A DNA stretch of 64,000 bases from Azospirillum sp. OGB3 (GTDB lineage: Bacteria; Pseudomonadota; Alphaproteobacteria; Azospirillales; Azospirillaceae), in assembly GCF_014192915.1 (NCBI RefSeq), contig NZ_JACHYN010000009.1, positions 124,001 through 188,000 of the forward strand, given 5' to 3'. A program made the position numbers and the translations under genes. Positions 37,403-46,656 of this stretch are shown here, in pieces. The notes under the pieces were generated by a model that searched no databases, was not told where the DNA came from, and saw only the letters and a list, made by a program, of their open reading frames with translations. Every line of letters starts with the position of its first letter. The stretch's first letter is position 1.

Positions 37403-38083
37403 GTGATCCGTTTCGAGAATGTGGGACTGCGCTATGGCACCGGACCGGAGGTGCTGCGCGACATCAGCTTCACCCTGCCGCCCGGCTCGTTCCACTTCAT
37501 GACGGGGGCGAGCGGGGCCGGCAAGTCGTCGCTGCTCAAGCTGATGTATCTGGCGCTCCGCCCGTCGCGCGGGCTGGTCACCCTGTTCGGCAAGGACATG
37601 GCCCGGGTCAAGCGCACCGACCTGCCGGCGCTGCGCCGTCAGATCGGCGTGGTGTTCCAGGACTTCGCCCTGCTCGACCATCTCTCGGCGCTCGACAACG
37701 TCGCCCTGCCGCTGCGCATGGGCGGTGCCCGCGAATCGGACGTGGTCGAGCACTGCACGGAGATCCTGCGCTGGGTCGGGCTTGGCAACCACCTGAATTC
37801 CCTGCCCTCCACCCTATCGGGCGGTCAGCAGCAGCGCGTCGCCATCGCCCGCGCGGTCATCAACCGCCCGCGCCTGCTGCTGGCGGACGAGCCGACCGGC
37901 AACGTGGACGACGGCATCGGCATGCGCCTCCTGTACCTGTTCGAGGAGCTTCACAAGCTGGGCACCACCGTGGTCATCGCCTCGCACAACGAGGCGCTGA
38001 TCCGCCGTTTCGAACACCCGCGCCTGATGCTGGAGAACGGGCGCCTGCACGTCCTGCCGGCGCACGCCTCGCGCTGGGCGTGA
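37403..38083 (+). CDS. ftsE: Cell division ATP-binding protein FtsE
   Basis: FtsE is the ATPase of FtsEX, which controls peptidoglycan hydrolases at the division site. The 226-residue product has Walker A (GASGAGKSS) at about 38-46, the Q loop VVFQDFALLDHLSALDNVALPLR (key QD), signature LSGGQQQRVAIARA, Walker B LLLADEPTGNVD and the switch histidine in VIASHNE. I start at GTG 37403, preceded by GGTGGGA, because homology begins with IRFENVGLRYG; the open frame before it has no support. ftsX follows after 22 bases. Confidence 0.94.
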   Translation: MIRFENVGLRYGTGPEVLRDISFTLPPGSFHFMTGASGAGKSSLLKLMYLALRPSRGLVTLFGKDMARVKRTDLPALRRQIGVVFQDFALLDHLSALDNVALPLRMGGARESDVVEHCTEILRWVGLGNHLNSLPSTLSGGQQQRVAIARAVINRPRLLLADEPTGNVDDGIGMRLLYLFEELHKLGTTVVIASHNEALIRRFEHPRLMLENGRLHVLPAHASRWA

Positions 38084-38105
38084 CGCGGAGGGAAGGAGAC
38101 ACGCC

Positions 38106-39008
38106 ATGGCCCTGCCGCCGCTGACCCGCCGCAACTCCGACCTGCCGCTGGCCAAGGACCCGACCTCGCGCTTCCTGATGTGGCTGACCGCGCTGATGGT
38201 CTATCTGGCGGCGCTGGCGCTCGCCGGGGCACTGCTCGTCTCCGACATGACCCGGCGCTGGGACAGCGGCCTGGCCGGCGGGCTGACCGTGCAGGTCATG
38301 CCGCTGCCCGACAGCGCCCAGGCCGCCCCGCTGGACGAGCGGACGGAGGCGGCGCTGACCGTCCTGCGCGCCACCCCCGGCATCGCGACCGCCAGCCTCC
38401 TGTCCAGCGGCGACGTGGGCCGGCTTCTCGAACCCTGGCTGGGCAAGGAGGCCGCAGACCCGCTGCTGCCGATGCCGCGGCTGATCGACGTGATGACCAA
38501 CGGGCCGGTGGACACGGCGGCGCTGGCGTCGCGCCTGACCTCCACCGCCCCCGGCGCCACGCTGGACGACCACGCGGTGTGGCTGGCCGACCTGCGCCGC
38601 TTCGCCGGGGCGATGCATTTGGCGGCGCTCGGCATCGTCGCGCTGATCGGCGGGGCGGGCGTGATGGCTGTGATCTTCGCGGTGCGCTCCGGCCTTGCCA
38701 TCCACCGCCATGTGGTGGAGCTGCTGCACCTGATGGGAGCCACCGACCGCTATGTGGCACGGCAGTTCGAATCGCACGTCATCGGCCTGACCCTGCGAGG
38801 CGGCACGACCGGGCTGCTGCTGGCCGCCGGCACGCTGGGCGGGATCGGCCATGCCGCCGCCGGTCTCCATGCCAGCCTGCTGCCGGACCTCGCCACCTCG
38901 CCCTGGTGGGCCGTCGGCGCGCTGGCCGCCGTCCCGCTGGCCGCCTGCCTGCTGGCCGCGCTGACCGCGCGCTGGACGGTGCTGCGCACGCTGGAGTCGA
39001 TGCCGTGA
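38106..39008 (+). CDS. ftsX: Cell division protein FtsX
   Basis: FtsX is the membrane partner of FtsE that transmits ATP hydrolysis across the inner membrane. The 300-residue product has four membrane helices: one near 25-47, then a periplasmic domain of about 120 residues, then helices near 170-195, 225-250 and 265-290. The segment VVELLHLMGATDRYVARQFESHVI is the FtsX/MacB-type coupling region. The gene follows ftsE with a 22-base gap and continues into ydcF and plsC genes, so the operon may join division and envelope functions. Confidence 0.92.
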   Translation: MALPPLTRRNSDLPLAKDPTSRFLMWLTALMVYLAALALAGALLVSDMTRRWDSGLAGGLTVQVMPLPDSAQAAPLDERTEAALTVLRATPGIATASLLSSGDVGRLLEPWLGKEAADPLLPMPRLIDVMTNGPVDTAALASRLTSTAPGATLDDHAVWLADLRRFAGAMHLAALGIVALIGGAGVMAVIFAVRSGLAIHRHVVELLHLMGATDRYVARQFESHVIGLTLRGGTTGLLLAAGTLGGIGHAAAGLHASLLPDLATSPWWAVGALAAVPLAACLLAALTARWTVLRTLESMP

Positions 39009-39043
39009 CCGCGTTCCCGACCCGCCCGTCCGGAGGCTGAGGG

Positions 39044-39679
39044 ATGGCCCACTCGCGGCGCGCCCGGGTCCTGCGGGTTTTCCGACGGCTGCTGCTGCTG
39101 GCGATGCTCGGCGGGCTGGCGTGGCTCGGCGGGCTGTTCTGGTTCGCCGCGTCGATCCCCCGCACCCCGCCGCCGCCCGGCAGCGCCGAGGCCACCCGCA
39201 ACACCGACGCCATCGTCGTGCTGACCGGCGGCAGCGGCCGGCTGAGCACCGGTCTGGAGCTGCTGGCCGACGGGCGGGCGCACCGGCTGTTCGTCTCCGG
39301 AGTCTACGAGGGGCTGGAGGTGCAGGAGCTTCTGAAGCGTTCCCGCCAGTTCCCCGGCGAGATGGAATGCTGCATCACCCTCGGCTATTCGGCGGACAGC
39401 ACGATCGGCAACGCCTACGAGACGGCGGATTGGCTGCGTGCGCAGGGCTACGGCTCGATGCGGCTGGTCACCGCCAATTACCACATGATGCGCAGCCTGC
39501 TGGAGTTCCGCATGGTGATCCCGGAGATCGAGGTGGTGCCCCACCCCGTCGCCTCCCCCAACGTGCATCTCAACGACTGGTGGCTGTGGCCGGGCACGGC
39601 GAATCTGCTGATGACCGAATACAACAAGTACATTGTGACGCGGCTTCGCTACACGCTTGAGAAGCTGATCGAATCCTGA
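39044..39679 (+). CDS. YdcF family envelope protein (DUF218)
   Basis: The 211-residue product has an N-terminal membrane anchor (about 10-35) and a DUF218 domain (IVVLTGGSGRLSTGLELL, SADSTIGNAYETADWL, LVTANYHMMRSLLEF). Relatives such as SanA and ElyC affect envelope integrity, lipid carrier recycling and vancomycin sensitivity, but the biochemical reaction is not established. It starts 35 bases after ftsX and is followed by plsC after 13 bases, so it belongs to that run. The ATG at 39044 has GGAGGCTGAGG in front of it. Confidence 0.88.
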   Translation: MAHSRRARVLRVFRRLLLLAMLGGLAWLGGLFWFAASIPRTPPPPGSAEATRNTDAIVVLTGGSGRLSTGLELLADGRAHRLFVSGVYEGLEVQELLKRSRQFPGEMECCITLGYSADSTIGNAYETADWLRAQGYGSMRLVTANYHMMRSLLEFRMVIPEIEVVPHPVASPNVHLNDWWLWPGTANLLMTEYNKYIVTRLRYTLEKLIES

Positions 39680-39692
39680 CAAGTTCCCGGCC

Positions 39693-40475
39693 ATGATCTT
39701 CCTGCGCTCCCTCGCCTTCAACGTCGCCTTCTATGTGTGGACGGCGGTCATCTGCGTCGGCATCCTGTGGACGCTGCTGCTGCCGCGGCCGAGCATGATC
39801 CGCGTCGTCACGTGGTATTTCGGCACCGTCTCGTGGCTGGAGCGCACGCTCGCCGGCATCCGCTACGAGGTGCGCGGGCGGGAGCATGTACCCCAGAGCG
39901 GGTCCTTCCTGCTGGCCGCCAAGCACCAGTCGGCCTGGGAGACGATGAAGCTGCACTTCCTCGTCAACGACCCGGCGATCATCCTGAAGCGCGAGCTTCT
40001 GTGGATTCCCATCTGGGGCTGGTACGCCGCGAAGGCCAAAATGATCGCCGTCGACCGCGGGGCCAAGGGCCGCGCCGTCGCCTCGATGGTCCGCAACGCC
40101 CGTCCGGTGCGGGACGAGGGGCGGCCCATCGTGATCTTCCCGCAGGGCACGCGGGTCGCCGTCGGCGCCTACCGCCCCTACCGGATCGGCGTCGGCGTGC
40201 TCTACGACAACCTCGACATCCCCATCGTGCCGATGGCGCTGAACGCCGGCCTCTACTGGGCGCGCAACAGCTTCATCAAGCGGCCCGGCACCATCATCGT
40301 GGAATTCCTGCCCCCCATCCCGCCGGGTCTGGGCCGCGCCAAGGCCATGAAGGAGCTGGAGGAGCGGCTGGAGGCGGCCACCGACCGGCTGGTCGTCGCC
40401 GCGGGAGGCCCGGCCACCGTGCGGCCCAAGACGACGGACACGGTCGCCGCCCCGGTCACGGAAACCGCCTCCTGA
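39693..40475 (+). CDS. plsC: 1-acyl-sn-glycerol-3-phosphate acyltransferase
   Basis: This membrane enzyme adds the second acyl chain to make phosphatidic acid. The 260-residue product has a hydrophobic N-terminal segment (about 5-35), and the acyltransferase motifs H-X4-E (HQSAWE, where the family usual is H-X4-D), FPQGTR (usual FPEGTR), and VPMALNAG. The exact enzyme cannot be fixed: other lysophospholipid acyltransferases share this form, and the Glu variant occurs in a distinct alphaproteobacterial branch. The hydrolase gene starts at the last base of its stop. Confidence 0.88.
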   Translation: MIFLRSLAFNVAFYVWTAVICVGILWTLLLPRPSMIRVVTWYFGTVSWLERTLAGIRYEVRGREHVPQSGSFLLAAKHQSAWETMKLHFLVNDPAIILKRELLWIPIWGWYAAKAKMIAVDRGAKGRAVASMVRNARPVRDEGRPIVIFPQGTRVAVGAYRPYRIGVGVLYDNLDIPIVPMALNAGLYWARNSFIKRPGTIIVEFLPPIPPGLGRAKAMKELEERLEAATDRLVVAAGGPATVRPKTTDTVAAPVTETAS

Positions 40476-41470
40476 TGCGCCGCGCCGCGGCCATCGCCAT
40501 CCTCGCGGGGCTCGCCCTGGCGTTGGCGCTGGCGATGCCGATGGCGTCGGACGCGCAAGCCCAGTCGCAGCCGAGCGCGGAGCGCTTTTCCAACGCCGCG
40601 GTGGCCAAGGGCGTCACCATCTCCCGCCAAGCCTGCGCCGCCCTGGAAGCGCAGGAGAGTGCCGCCTGGGTCGAGGTGGACGGGCGCGGGGAATGCCTGC
40701 GCTACTACGCGGCGGGACTGCGCCCCGCCCCCGGGCCCAACCCCATCGCCGCGGCCTGGATGCACGGCGACATCATGGGGACCAAGCCGACCTCCGTCGG
40801 CCACCAGGAAGGGCTGGGCGTCGCCGCCATGATCGACCAGGAGCGCGCCCTGGCGGAGCGGTTCGGCATCCCCTTCCTGTTCCTCGCCCGGCCCGGCGCC
40901 TATGGCAGCTCCGGCCGCTTCTGGACGACGCGCCACACGCCGCGCGAGGCGGCCCTGATGAACGCGTTGCTCGACGTCCTGAAAGCCCGCTACGGAGTGA
41001 CGGAGTGGGCCCTGGGCGGGCACAGCGCCGGCGGCACGCTGACCGCCGAGTTCCTCGCCCGCCGAAACGACCTGCGCTGCGCGGTCATCTCCTCCGGCGC
41101 GCCCGCCTATCGGGCTTATCTGGAGGCGCGCGGGCTCCAGAGGGTGCTGGCCCGCCCGCAGGGCTGGTTCGACCCCGCCGAATCCCTCGACCGCATCCCG
41201 CGTGATCCCAAACGCCGCGTCTTCGTCATCGGCGACCCGCGCGAGACCAACATACCGTTCGACACCCAGCGCGGCTATTTCGACGCCCTGGCGGCGCGCG
41301 GGCACGCGGCGTGGCTGGTGCCGCTGGAACGGGCGCCTGCCCCCCGCCACCACAGCCTCGTGGACTTCGGCGAAACCGCTCTCGGCCTGTGCGGGTCCGG
41401 CGCCGACACCGGACGGATCCTGGCGACGCTCAAGGCCATGCCGGACCAGAAGAACCGCATCAGCAACTGA
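40475..41470 (+). CDS. Exported alpha/beta hydrolase-like protein
   Basis: The 331-residue precursor has a signal peptide (about 1-32, hydrophobic AIAILAGLALALALAMPMAS, cleavage near AQA). The mature region holds the nucleophile elbow GHSAGG and further alpha/beta hydrolase features (FLARPGAYGSSGRFW, then a conserved His in PRHHSLVDFG). The specific substrate is unknown. The ATG at 40475 shares one base with the plsC stop (TGATG); the long frame upstream of it is only a plsC shadow. Position in the ftsEX-ydcF-plsC run hints at an envelope lipid or ester, which is inference. Confidence 0.82.
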   Translation: MRRAAAIAILAGLALALALAMPMASDAQAQSQPSAERFSNAAVAKGVTISRQACAALEAQESAAWVEVDGRGECLRYYAAGLRPAPGPNPIAAAWMHGDIMGTKPTSVGHQEGLGVAAMIDQERALAERFGIPFLFLARPGAYGSSGRFWTTRHTPREAALMNALLDVLKARYGVTEWALGGHSAGGTLTAEFLARRNDLRCAVISSGAPAYRAYLEARGLQRVLARPQGWFDPAESLDRIPRDPKRRVFVIGDPRETNIPFDTQRGYFDALAARGHAAWLVPLERAPAPRHHSLVDFGETALGLCGSGADTGRILATLKAMPDQKNRISN

Positions 41471-41588
41471 CCGACGGAACGCAAGAGGAACGGCCGGGTT
41501 GACCCCCGGAAGGGCGCCCCCTACTCTCCGGGCATCATTGTCGGCGGCCCGGCGTTTCGGACCGGCCGCCCGCGAAAGGGGAGGACGC

Positions 41589-43865
41589 ATGCCGGGGATC
41601 GCCACCATATCCCAGCGGATCTGGGACATGAAGTACCGCTTCAAGTCCGCCGCGGGCGATCCCGTCGACCAGACCGTCGCCGACACCTGGCGCCGCGTCG
41701 CCACGGCGCTCGCCGCGCCGGAGGCCGATCCGCAGGTCTGGGCGCCGCGCTTCGAGCGGGCGCTGTCAAGCTTCGAATTCCTGCCCGCCGGGCGCATCCT
41801 GGCCGGGGCCGGCACGGGACGGGCGGTGACGCTGTTCAACTGCTTCGTCATGGGGCGGATCGAGGACGACCTCGGCGCCATCTTCGCCCATCTGCGCGAA
41901 GCGGCGCTGACCATGCAGCAGGGCGGCGGCATCGGCTACGACTTCTCCACCCTGCGGCCCAAGGGCGCCTTCGTGAAGGGTGTGGGCGCCGACGCTTCCG
42001 GCCCGCTGTCCTTCATGGACGTGTGGGACAGCATGTGCCGCACCATCATGTCGGCGGGCGCCCGGCGCGGCGCGATGATGGCGACCTTGCGCTGCGACCA
42101 TCCCGACATCGAGGACTTCATCGACGCCAAGCGCGAGCCCGGCCGGCTGCGCATGTTCAACCTGTCGGTCCTGGTCACCGACGCCTTCATGGACGCCGTT
42201 CGGGAGGACCGGCCCTGGCCGCTGGTCTTCGACGGACAGGTCCACCGCGAGGTGCGGGCCCGCGGCCTGTGGGACCGCATCATGCAGGCCACCTACGCCT
42301 ATGCGGAGCCGGGCGTCATCTTCATCGACCGGGTGAACGGTCGGAACAACCTGAGCTATTGCGAATCCATCTCCGCCACCAACCCCTGCGGGGAGCAGCC
42401 GCTGCCCCCCTACGGGGCCTGCCTGCTCGGCTCGATCAACCTCGCCGCCCTGGTGATCGGCCCGTTCGAGGAGACGGCCCGGCTCGACACCGACCGGCTG
42501 AAGGAACTGACGGCGCTCGCCGTGCGGATGATGGACAATGTGGTGGACGCCTCGCGCTTCCCGCTGGAGCCGCAGGCCCAGGAGGCCCACGCCAAGCGCC
42601 GCATCGGGCTGGGCGTCACCGGGCTGGCCGACGCGCTGATCCTCTGCCGCACGCGCTACGGCGGCGAGGCGGCGGTGGCGCTGACCGAATCCTGGCTGAG
42701 GACGATCCGCAACGAGGCCTACCGCGCCTCCGCCCGGTTGGCCGCGGAGAAGGGCGCCTTCCCGCTCTTCGACCGCGACGCCTATCTGGACGCCCCGATG
42801 GTGCGCGGACTGGACGAGGACGTGCGCGCTCTGATCGCCGAGCACGGCATCCGCAACGCGCTGCTCACCTCCATCGCGCCGACCGGCACGATCTCGCTGT
42901 TCGCCGACAACGTGTCGTCGGGGATCGAGCCGGTCTTCTCCTACAGCTACGAGCGCGCCGTTCTGATGCCCGACGGCACCCGCCGGACGGAGGAGGTGAG
43001 CGACCACGCCTATCGCCTGTTCCGTGCGCGCTTCGGGAACGAGGCCCCCCTGCCCGACTATTTCGTGGACGCCCAGTCCCTGACCCCGGCGGAGCATGTG
43101 GTGATGCAGGCCGCCGCCCAGCGCCATGTGGACAGCTCCATCTCCAAGACCATCAACTGCCCGGAGGATCTGCCCTTCGACGCCTTCAAGGACGTCTATT
43201 GGCAGGCCTTCGAGCTGGGCTGCAAGGGCTGCACCACCTACCGCCCGAACGCGGTCACCGGCTCCGTCCTGTCGGTCAAGAAGGAGGGTGCGGCCTCGCC
43301 CGCTCCCCGGCCCCCTTCCCCGGCCCAAGGGGCGGGCGCCTTGGCGGCCAAGCCGCCAGACCGTCCGGAAACCCTGCCGGGAGAGACCTACAAGGTGCGC
43401 TGGCCGGACAGCGACCACGCCATGTACATCACCATCAACGACATCGTGGAGAACGGGCGGCGCCGGCCTTTCGAGGTCTTCATCAACTCCAAGAACATGG
43501 AGCATTACGCCTGGACCGTGGCGCTGACGCGGATGATCTCCGCGGTGTTCCGCCGCGGCGGCGAGGTCGGCTTCGTCGTGGAGGAGTTGAAGGCGGTCTT
43601 CGACCCGCGCGGCGGCGCCTGGATGCAGGGCCGTTACGTCCCGTCGCTGCTCGCCGCCATCGGGGACGTGATCGAACGGCATCTGAAGGCCATCGGCATG
43701 CTGCCCGAGGATGGGGCGGCCGGCGGGACGCTGGCGGCGGCCCCGCCCGGCGGGATGGAGACGGCCGGCCTTCCGCAATGCCCGAAATGCGGCCAGCCCG
43801 GCCTGATCCGGCAGGAAGGCTGCGACAGCTGCCTGAATTGCGGCTATTCCAAATGCGGCCCCTGA
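41589..43865 (+). CDS. nrdJ: Adenosylcobalamin-dependent ribonucleotide reductase (class II)
   Basis: NrdJ reduces ribonucleotides to deoxyribonucleotides with coenzyme B12 and needs no oxygen. The 758-residue product has the catalytic cysteine in LFNCFVMG, the radical-site motif NPCGEQPLPPYGACLLGSIN (Asn, Cys, Glu of the active site), the nucleotide pocket APTGTISLFADN and the redox-active, zinc-ribbon-like C-terminus CPKCGQPG, CDSCLNCGYSKCG. A Pro/Ala-rich linker near 590-620 precedes the C-terminal domain. The ATG at 41589 has a GGGGAGG site; the frame is open further upstream through the previous gene. It is shorter than the 1200-residue NrdJ of some relatives. Confidence 0.94.
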   Translation: MPGIATISQRIWDMKYRFKSAAGDPVDQTVADTWRRVATALAAPEADPQVWAPRFERALSSFEFLPAGRILAGAGTGRAVTLFNCFVMGRIEDDLGAIFAHLREAALTMQQGGGIGYDFSTLRPKGAFVKGVGADASGPLSFMDVWDSMCRTIMSAGARRGAMMATLRCDHPDIEDFIDAKREPGRLRMFNLSVLVTDAFMDAVREDRPWPLVFDGQVHREVRARGLWDRIMQATYAYAEPGVIFIDRVNGRNNLSYCESISATNPCGEQPLPPYGACLLGSINLAALVIGPFEETARLDTDRLKELTALAVRMMDNVVDASRFPLEPQAQEAHAKRRIGLGVTGLADALILCRTRYGGEAAVALTESWLRTIRNEAYRASARLAAEKGAFPLFDRDAYLDAPMVRGLDEDVRALIAEHGIRNALLTSIAPTGTISLFADNVSSGIEPVFSYSYERAVLMPDGTRRTEEVSDHAYRLFRARFGNEAPLPDYFVDAQSLTPAEHVVMQAAAQRHVDSSISKTINCPEDLPFDAFKDVYWQAFELGCKGCTTYRPNAVTGSVLSVKKEGAASPAPRPPSPAQGAGALAAKPPDRPETLPGETYKVRWPDSDHAMYITINDIVENGRRRPFEVFINSKNMEHYAWTVALTRMISAVFRRGGEVGFVVEELKAVFDPRGGAWMQGRYVPSLLAAIGDVIERHLKAIGMLPEDGAAGGTLAAAPPGGMETAGLPQCPKCGQPGLIRQEGCDSCLNCGYSKCGP

Positions 43866-43927
43866 GGGCGGACCGGTGACGCCGCGGCCGGTCCAAGCAT
43901 GAACCAGGATTTCGAAAGGGGGCTTCC

Positions 43928-44572
43928 ATGAACGACGCGACACGGACCATGCTCAGCGACGGCGTGGCGCGTTGGGGCGCCTTCATCGAGGCGAACGCGT
44001 CCTGGGCGGAGGCGATCCTGTTCCTGTGCGCCTTCGCGGAGTCGCTGGCCTTCGTCGGGCTGGTCGTGCCGGGCGTCGTGCTGCTCACCGCTGGGGGCGC
44101 GCTGGTCGCCTCCGGCGTCCTCGGCTTCTGGCAGGTCTACGCCGCCATCGCGCTGGGCGCCATCCTGGGTGACGCCCTGTCCTATTGGCTCGGCCGGCTG
44201 TTCGGCCATCATGTGCCGCATGTCTGGCCGTTCCGCCGGCGGCCGGAGTTCCTGGAACGGAGCAACCGCTTCTTCCTGCGCCATGGCGGCAAGAGCGTCT
44301 TCCTGGCGCGCTTCCTGGGGCCGCTGCGCCCGGTCGTTCCGCTCACCGCCGGAATGATGGCGATGCCCCACCACCGTTTCCAGGTCGCCAACCTGGCGTC
44401 CGCGGTCATCTGGGCGCCGCTGATGATGGCGCCCGGCATCGCCATGGCGAAGGGGGTCGGCCTCGACGAACTGCTCACCGGGGGCATGGCGAAGCCCGCG
44501 GTGTCGCGGAGCGTGGAGGATGGTCCCTGCGTGCCGGCGCCGCCGATTTCCGGCGAGCCGGCGCGCTGCTGA
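43928..44572 (+). CDS. DedA family membrane protein
   Basis: DedA/SNARE-associated proteins are membrane proteins implicated in lipid-carrier (undecaprenyl phosphate or phospholipid) flipping and in proton-gradient maintenance. The 214-residue product has four or five hydrophobic segments and the family marks FAESLAFVGLVVPGVVLL (E and P), GDALSYWLGRLFG and FLARFLGPLRPVVPLTAG. The last 30 residues are hydrophilic and unconserved. It lies 62 bases after nrdJ and converges with the oxidoreductase gene. The substrate is not known. Confidence 0.9.
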   Translation: MNDATRTMLSDGVARWGAFIEANASWAEAILFLCAFAESLAFVGLVVPGVVLLTAGGALVASGVLGFWQVYAAIALGAILGDALSYWLGRLFGHHVPHVWPFRRRPEFLERSNRFFLRHGGKSVFLARFLGPLRPVVPLTAGMMAMPHHRFQVANLASAVIWAPLMMAPGIAMAKGVGLDELLTGGMAKPAVSRSVEDGPCVPAPPISGEPARC

Positions 44573-44597
44573 CGGGCGCCCCGAGGCCGAAGCTGGA

Positions 44598-45548
44598 TCA
44601 CTCCCCGACGCGGAGGATCACCTTGCCCCGGCCATGGCCCGAATCGAGCCGCTCGTGCGCCTTGGCGACCTCCTCGAGCGGCAGGACGGCGTCCACGACG
44701 ACCTTGGCCTGCCCGCGCTCGAACAACGGCGCCATCTCGCGCAGCCGGGCGCCTTCGCGCGTCAGGAAGGTGCCGAACAGCGTCTGGTTCTTGGTGTAGA
44801 GGGCGCTCAGGTCGCCGGTCGGGTCGAGAATCGTGGCGATCCGGCCAAAGGGCCGGGTGACCTGGGTGCTCAAGGGCACGTTGCCGCCGGCCGTGTCGAA
44901 GGCGGCGTCGACCCCGCGCCCGGCGGTCTCGCCGATGATCCGCTCCGCCGCGTCGGCGTCGCGGTAGTCGACCGCCACGTCCGCGCCAAGGTCGCGCAGA
45001 GCCGCGTGGTTGGCCGCGCTGGCGGTCGCGATCACGCGGGCGCCCGCCGCCTTGGCGAACTGGATGGCGAAGGAGCCGACTCCGCCGGCGCCGCCATGGA
45101 TCAGCACCGTCTCGCCCGGCCGCACCGCCAGACGCCGCACGATCGCCTCCCAGGCCGTGCCGCCCGCCAGCGGGATCCCGGCCGCCTCGATGTGGCTGAG
45201 GTTCTCCGGCTTGCGCGCGACGATGGCGGCGGACGCGACGGTGTACTCGGCGTAGCTGCCCTTGGGATTGCCGAAGATTTCCGGCGTGTAGAACACCGCG
45301 TCCCCGATCGCGAAGCCGGTGACTCCCGGCCCCAGCGCCTCGATGACGCCGGAGACGTCATAGCCCAGCACGGCCGGAAACGGGATGTTCGCCCAGGCGC
45401 CGGCCTGCCGGATCTTGGCGTCGACCGGGTTGGTCCCGGAAGCGACGACCCGCACCAGAACCTCGCCGGGGCCGGCCTCCGGACGCTCGATGTCCCGGCG
45501 CTCGAACACATCCGGGCCGCCGAACCGTGTGATGACCATCGCGCGCAT
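44598..45548 (-). CDS. MDR-superfamily NADPH:quinone oxidoreductase
   Basis: This is a zinc-independent medium-chain reductase, quinone oxidoreductase type, which reduces quinones or activated alkenes with NADPH. The 316-residue product has the N-terminal GroES-like fold (TRFGGPDVFERRDIERPEAG) and the Rossmann domain with the nucleotide loop HGGAGGVGSFAIQFAK. The zinc ligands of alcohol dehydrogenases are absent. The ATG at 45548 has AAGGAGG directly upstream; ten residues of a longer reading from 45578 are dropped. It is 76 bases after a LysR gene on the same strand. Confidence 0.9.
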   Translation of the reverse strand: MRAMVITRFGGPDVFERRDIERPEAGPGEVLVRVVASGTNPVDAKIRQAGAWANIPFPAVLGYDVSGVIEALGPGVTGFAIGDAVFYTPEIFGNPKGSYAEYTVASAAIVARKPENLSHIEAAGIPLAGGTAWEAIVRRLAVRPGETVLIHGGAGGVGSFAIQFAKAAGARVIATASAANHAALRDLGADVAVDYRDADAAERIIGETAGRGVDAAFDTAGGNVPLSTQVTRPFGRIATILDPTGDLSALYTKNQTLFGTFLTREGARLREMAPLFERGQAKVVVDAVLPLEEVAKAHERLDSGHGRGKVILRVGE

Positions 45549-45624
45549 GGGGTCCTCCTTCGTTTCGCGATGAGCCATGTGGATCGCGGCCGGCCGCCAT
45601 CAAGAGGAGGCCTGGCCGCGCCGG

Positions 45625-46560
45625 TCAGCCGCCGGACGGCCGTTCGATGCCGGGCACGCCCGTGATGGCGTCGGCCAGGAACTCCACCAGCAGCCGGACC
45701 CGCGCGATGCCGGCCCGCTCCGGCACGATCAGCATGTTGAGCGGCACGGAGGGCGGCGCATGGTCCGGCAGGAGAATCTCAAGGCGGCCGTCGGCGAGCA
45801 GGTCGTCCACCAGCCAGACATGGGCCGGGCCGATGCCGCGGCCGGCAAGATAGGCTTCGCGCGCGGCGAGCCCGTGATCGACGCGCAAACGCCCGCCGAG
45901 GGACACGGCGTGGAGGGCACCGTCCGGTCCTTCGAGCGTCAGCCGCTCGCTTCCCGCGATGTTCGACATGCGGACACCGTCGAACCCGGCAAGGTCGCCG
46001 GGTGTCGTCGGCCGGCCGTGCCGTTCCAGACAGGCCGGCGCCCCGACGAGCACGCGCCGGCTGAGTCCGAGCGCCCGCCGCTTCAGGGTGCTGTCGGCGA
46101 GCGGGCCGAGGCGGATGGCGAGGTCTACGCCGTCGCGCACGAGGTCGATGCGCTCGTCGGTCAGGCCGAGATCGACGGCGATCTCCGGATGGCGGTCCTG
46201 GAAGGCGAAGATCAGCCGGCTGATGTGCCGGACGCCCAGCGCCGCGGTGCAGGACACGCGCACCGTCCCGGCCGAGGCGCGGCCGGTGGCGCGCGCCTCG
46301 TCACCGGCCTGTTCGACAAGGCGCAGGATCTGGACGGCGTTGGCGTAGTAGCGCTCGCCCTCCGCCGTCAGCGCGACGCGCCGCGTGGTGCGGCTGAACA
46401 GCGCGACCCCGAGCGCCTCCTCCAGTTCGCGGATGTGCCGGGTGACGCTGGACTGGCCGATGACCATCTCGCGCGCCACCGCCGACAGGCTTCCCCGCTC
46501 GGCGACGCGGACGAAGGTCCGCATGCGGTCCAGCGTGACGTTAGAGGGCGATTGATCCAT
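45625..46560 (-). CDS. LysR regulator of the quinone module
   Basis: This is a LysR-type activator of 311 residues. The HTH is at about 8-65 (MRTFVRVAERGSLSAVAREM, VIGQSSVTRHIRELEEALGV), and the effector domain follows; the CrgA-like subgroup pattern includes FSRTTRRVALTAEGERYYANA. It is divergent from a NAD(P)H:quinone reductase-like gene (96-base gap with a CGGAT/ATCCG dyad) and upstream of the MDR quinone oxidoreductase, so both are plausible targets. The inducer is probably a quinone or electrophile, by context. Confidence 0.88.
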   Translation of the reverse strand: MDQSPSNVTLDRMRTFVRVAERGSLSAVAREMVIGQSSVTRHIRELEEALGVALFSRTTRRVALTAEGERYYANAVQILRLVEQAGDEARATGRASAGTVRVSCTAALGVRHISRLIFAFQDRHPEIAVDLGLTDERIDLVRDGVDLAIRLGPLADSTLKRRALGLSRRVLVGAPACLERHGRPTTPGDLAGFDGVRMSNIAGSERLTLEGPDGALHAVSLGGRLRVDHGLAAREAYLAGRGIGPAHVWLVDDLLADGRLEILLPDHAPPSVPLNMLIVPERAGIARVRLLVEFLADAITGVPGIERPSGG

Positions 46561-46595
46561 TTTACGGCAATATCCTATCCATACCCCCTGTCTAC

Positions 46596-46613
46596 CGGAT
46601 CAATCACTATCCG
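46596..46613. promoter_or_regulatory. Inverted repeat in LysR/quinone reductase promoter
   Basis: CGGAT, eight bases, ATCCG: perfect five-base arms centred in the divergent gap. It suits a LysR binding site. Confidence 0.4.
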
Positions 46614-46656
46614 CCTAGCTTGAGTCGCACGTGCTTCAAGCGAACAGGTGCCTGCG

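Noticed and set aside
41202..41588. N-terminal extension of the ribonucleotide reductase to 41202
   Set aside because: This region overlaps the hydrolase gene in another frame, and the start at 41589 has a strong ribosome site.
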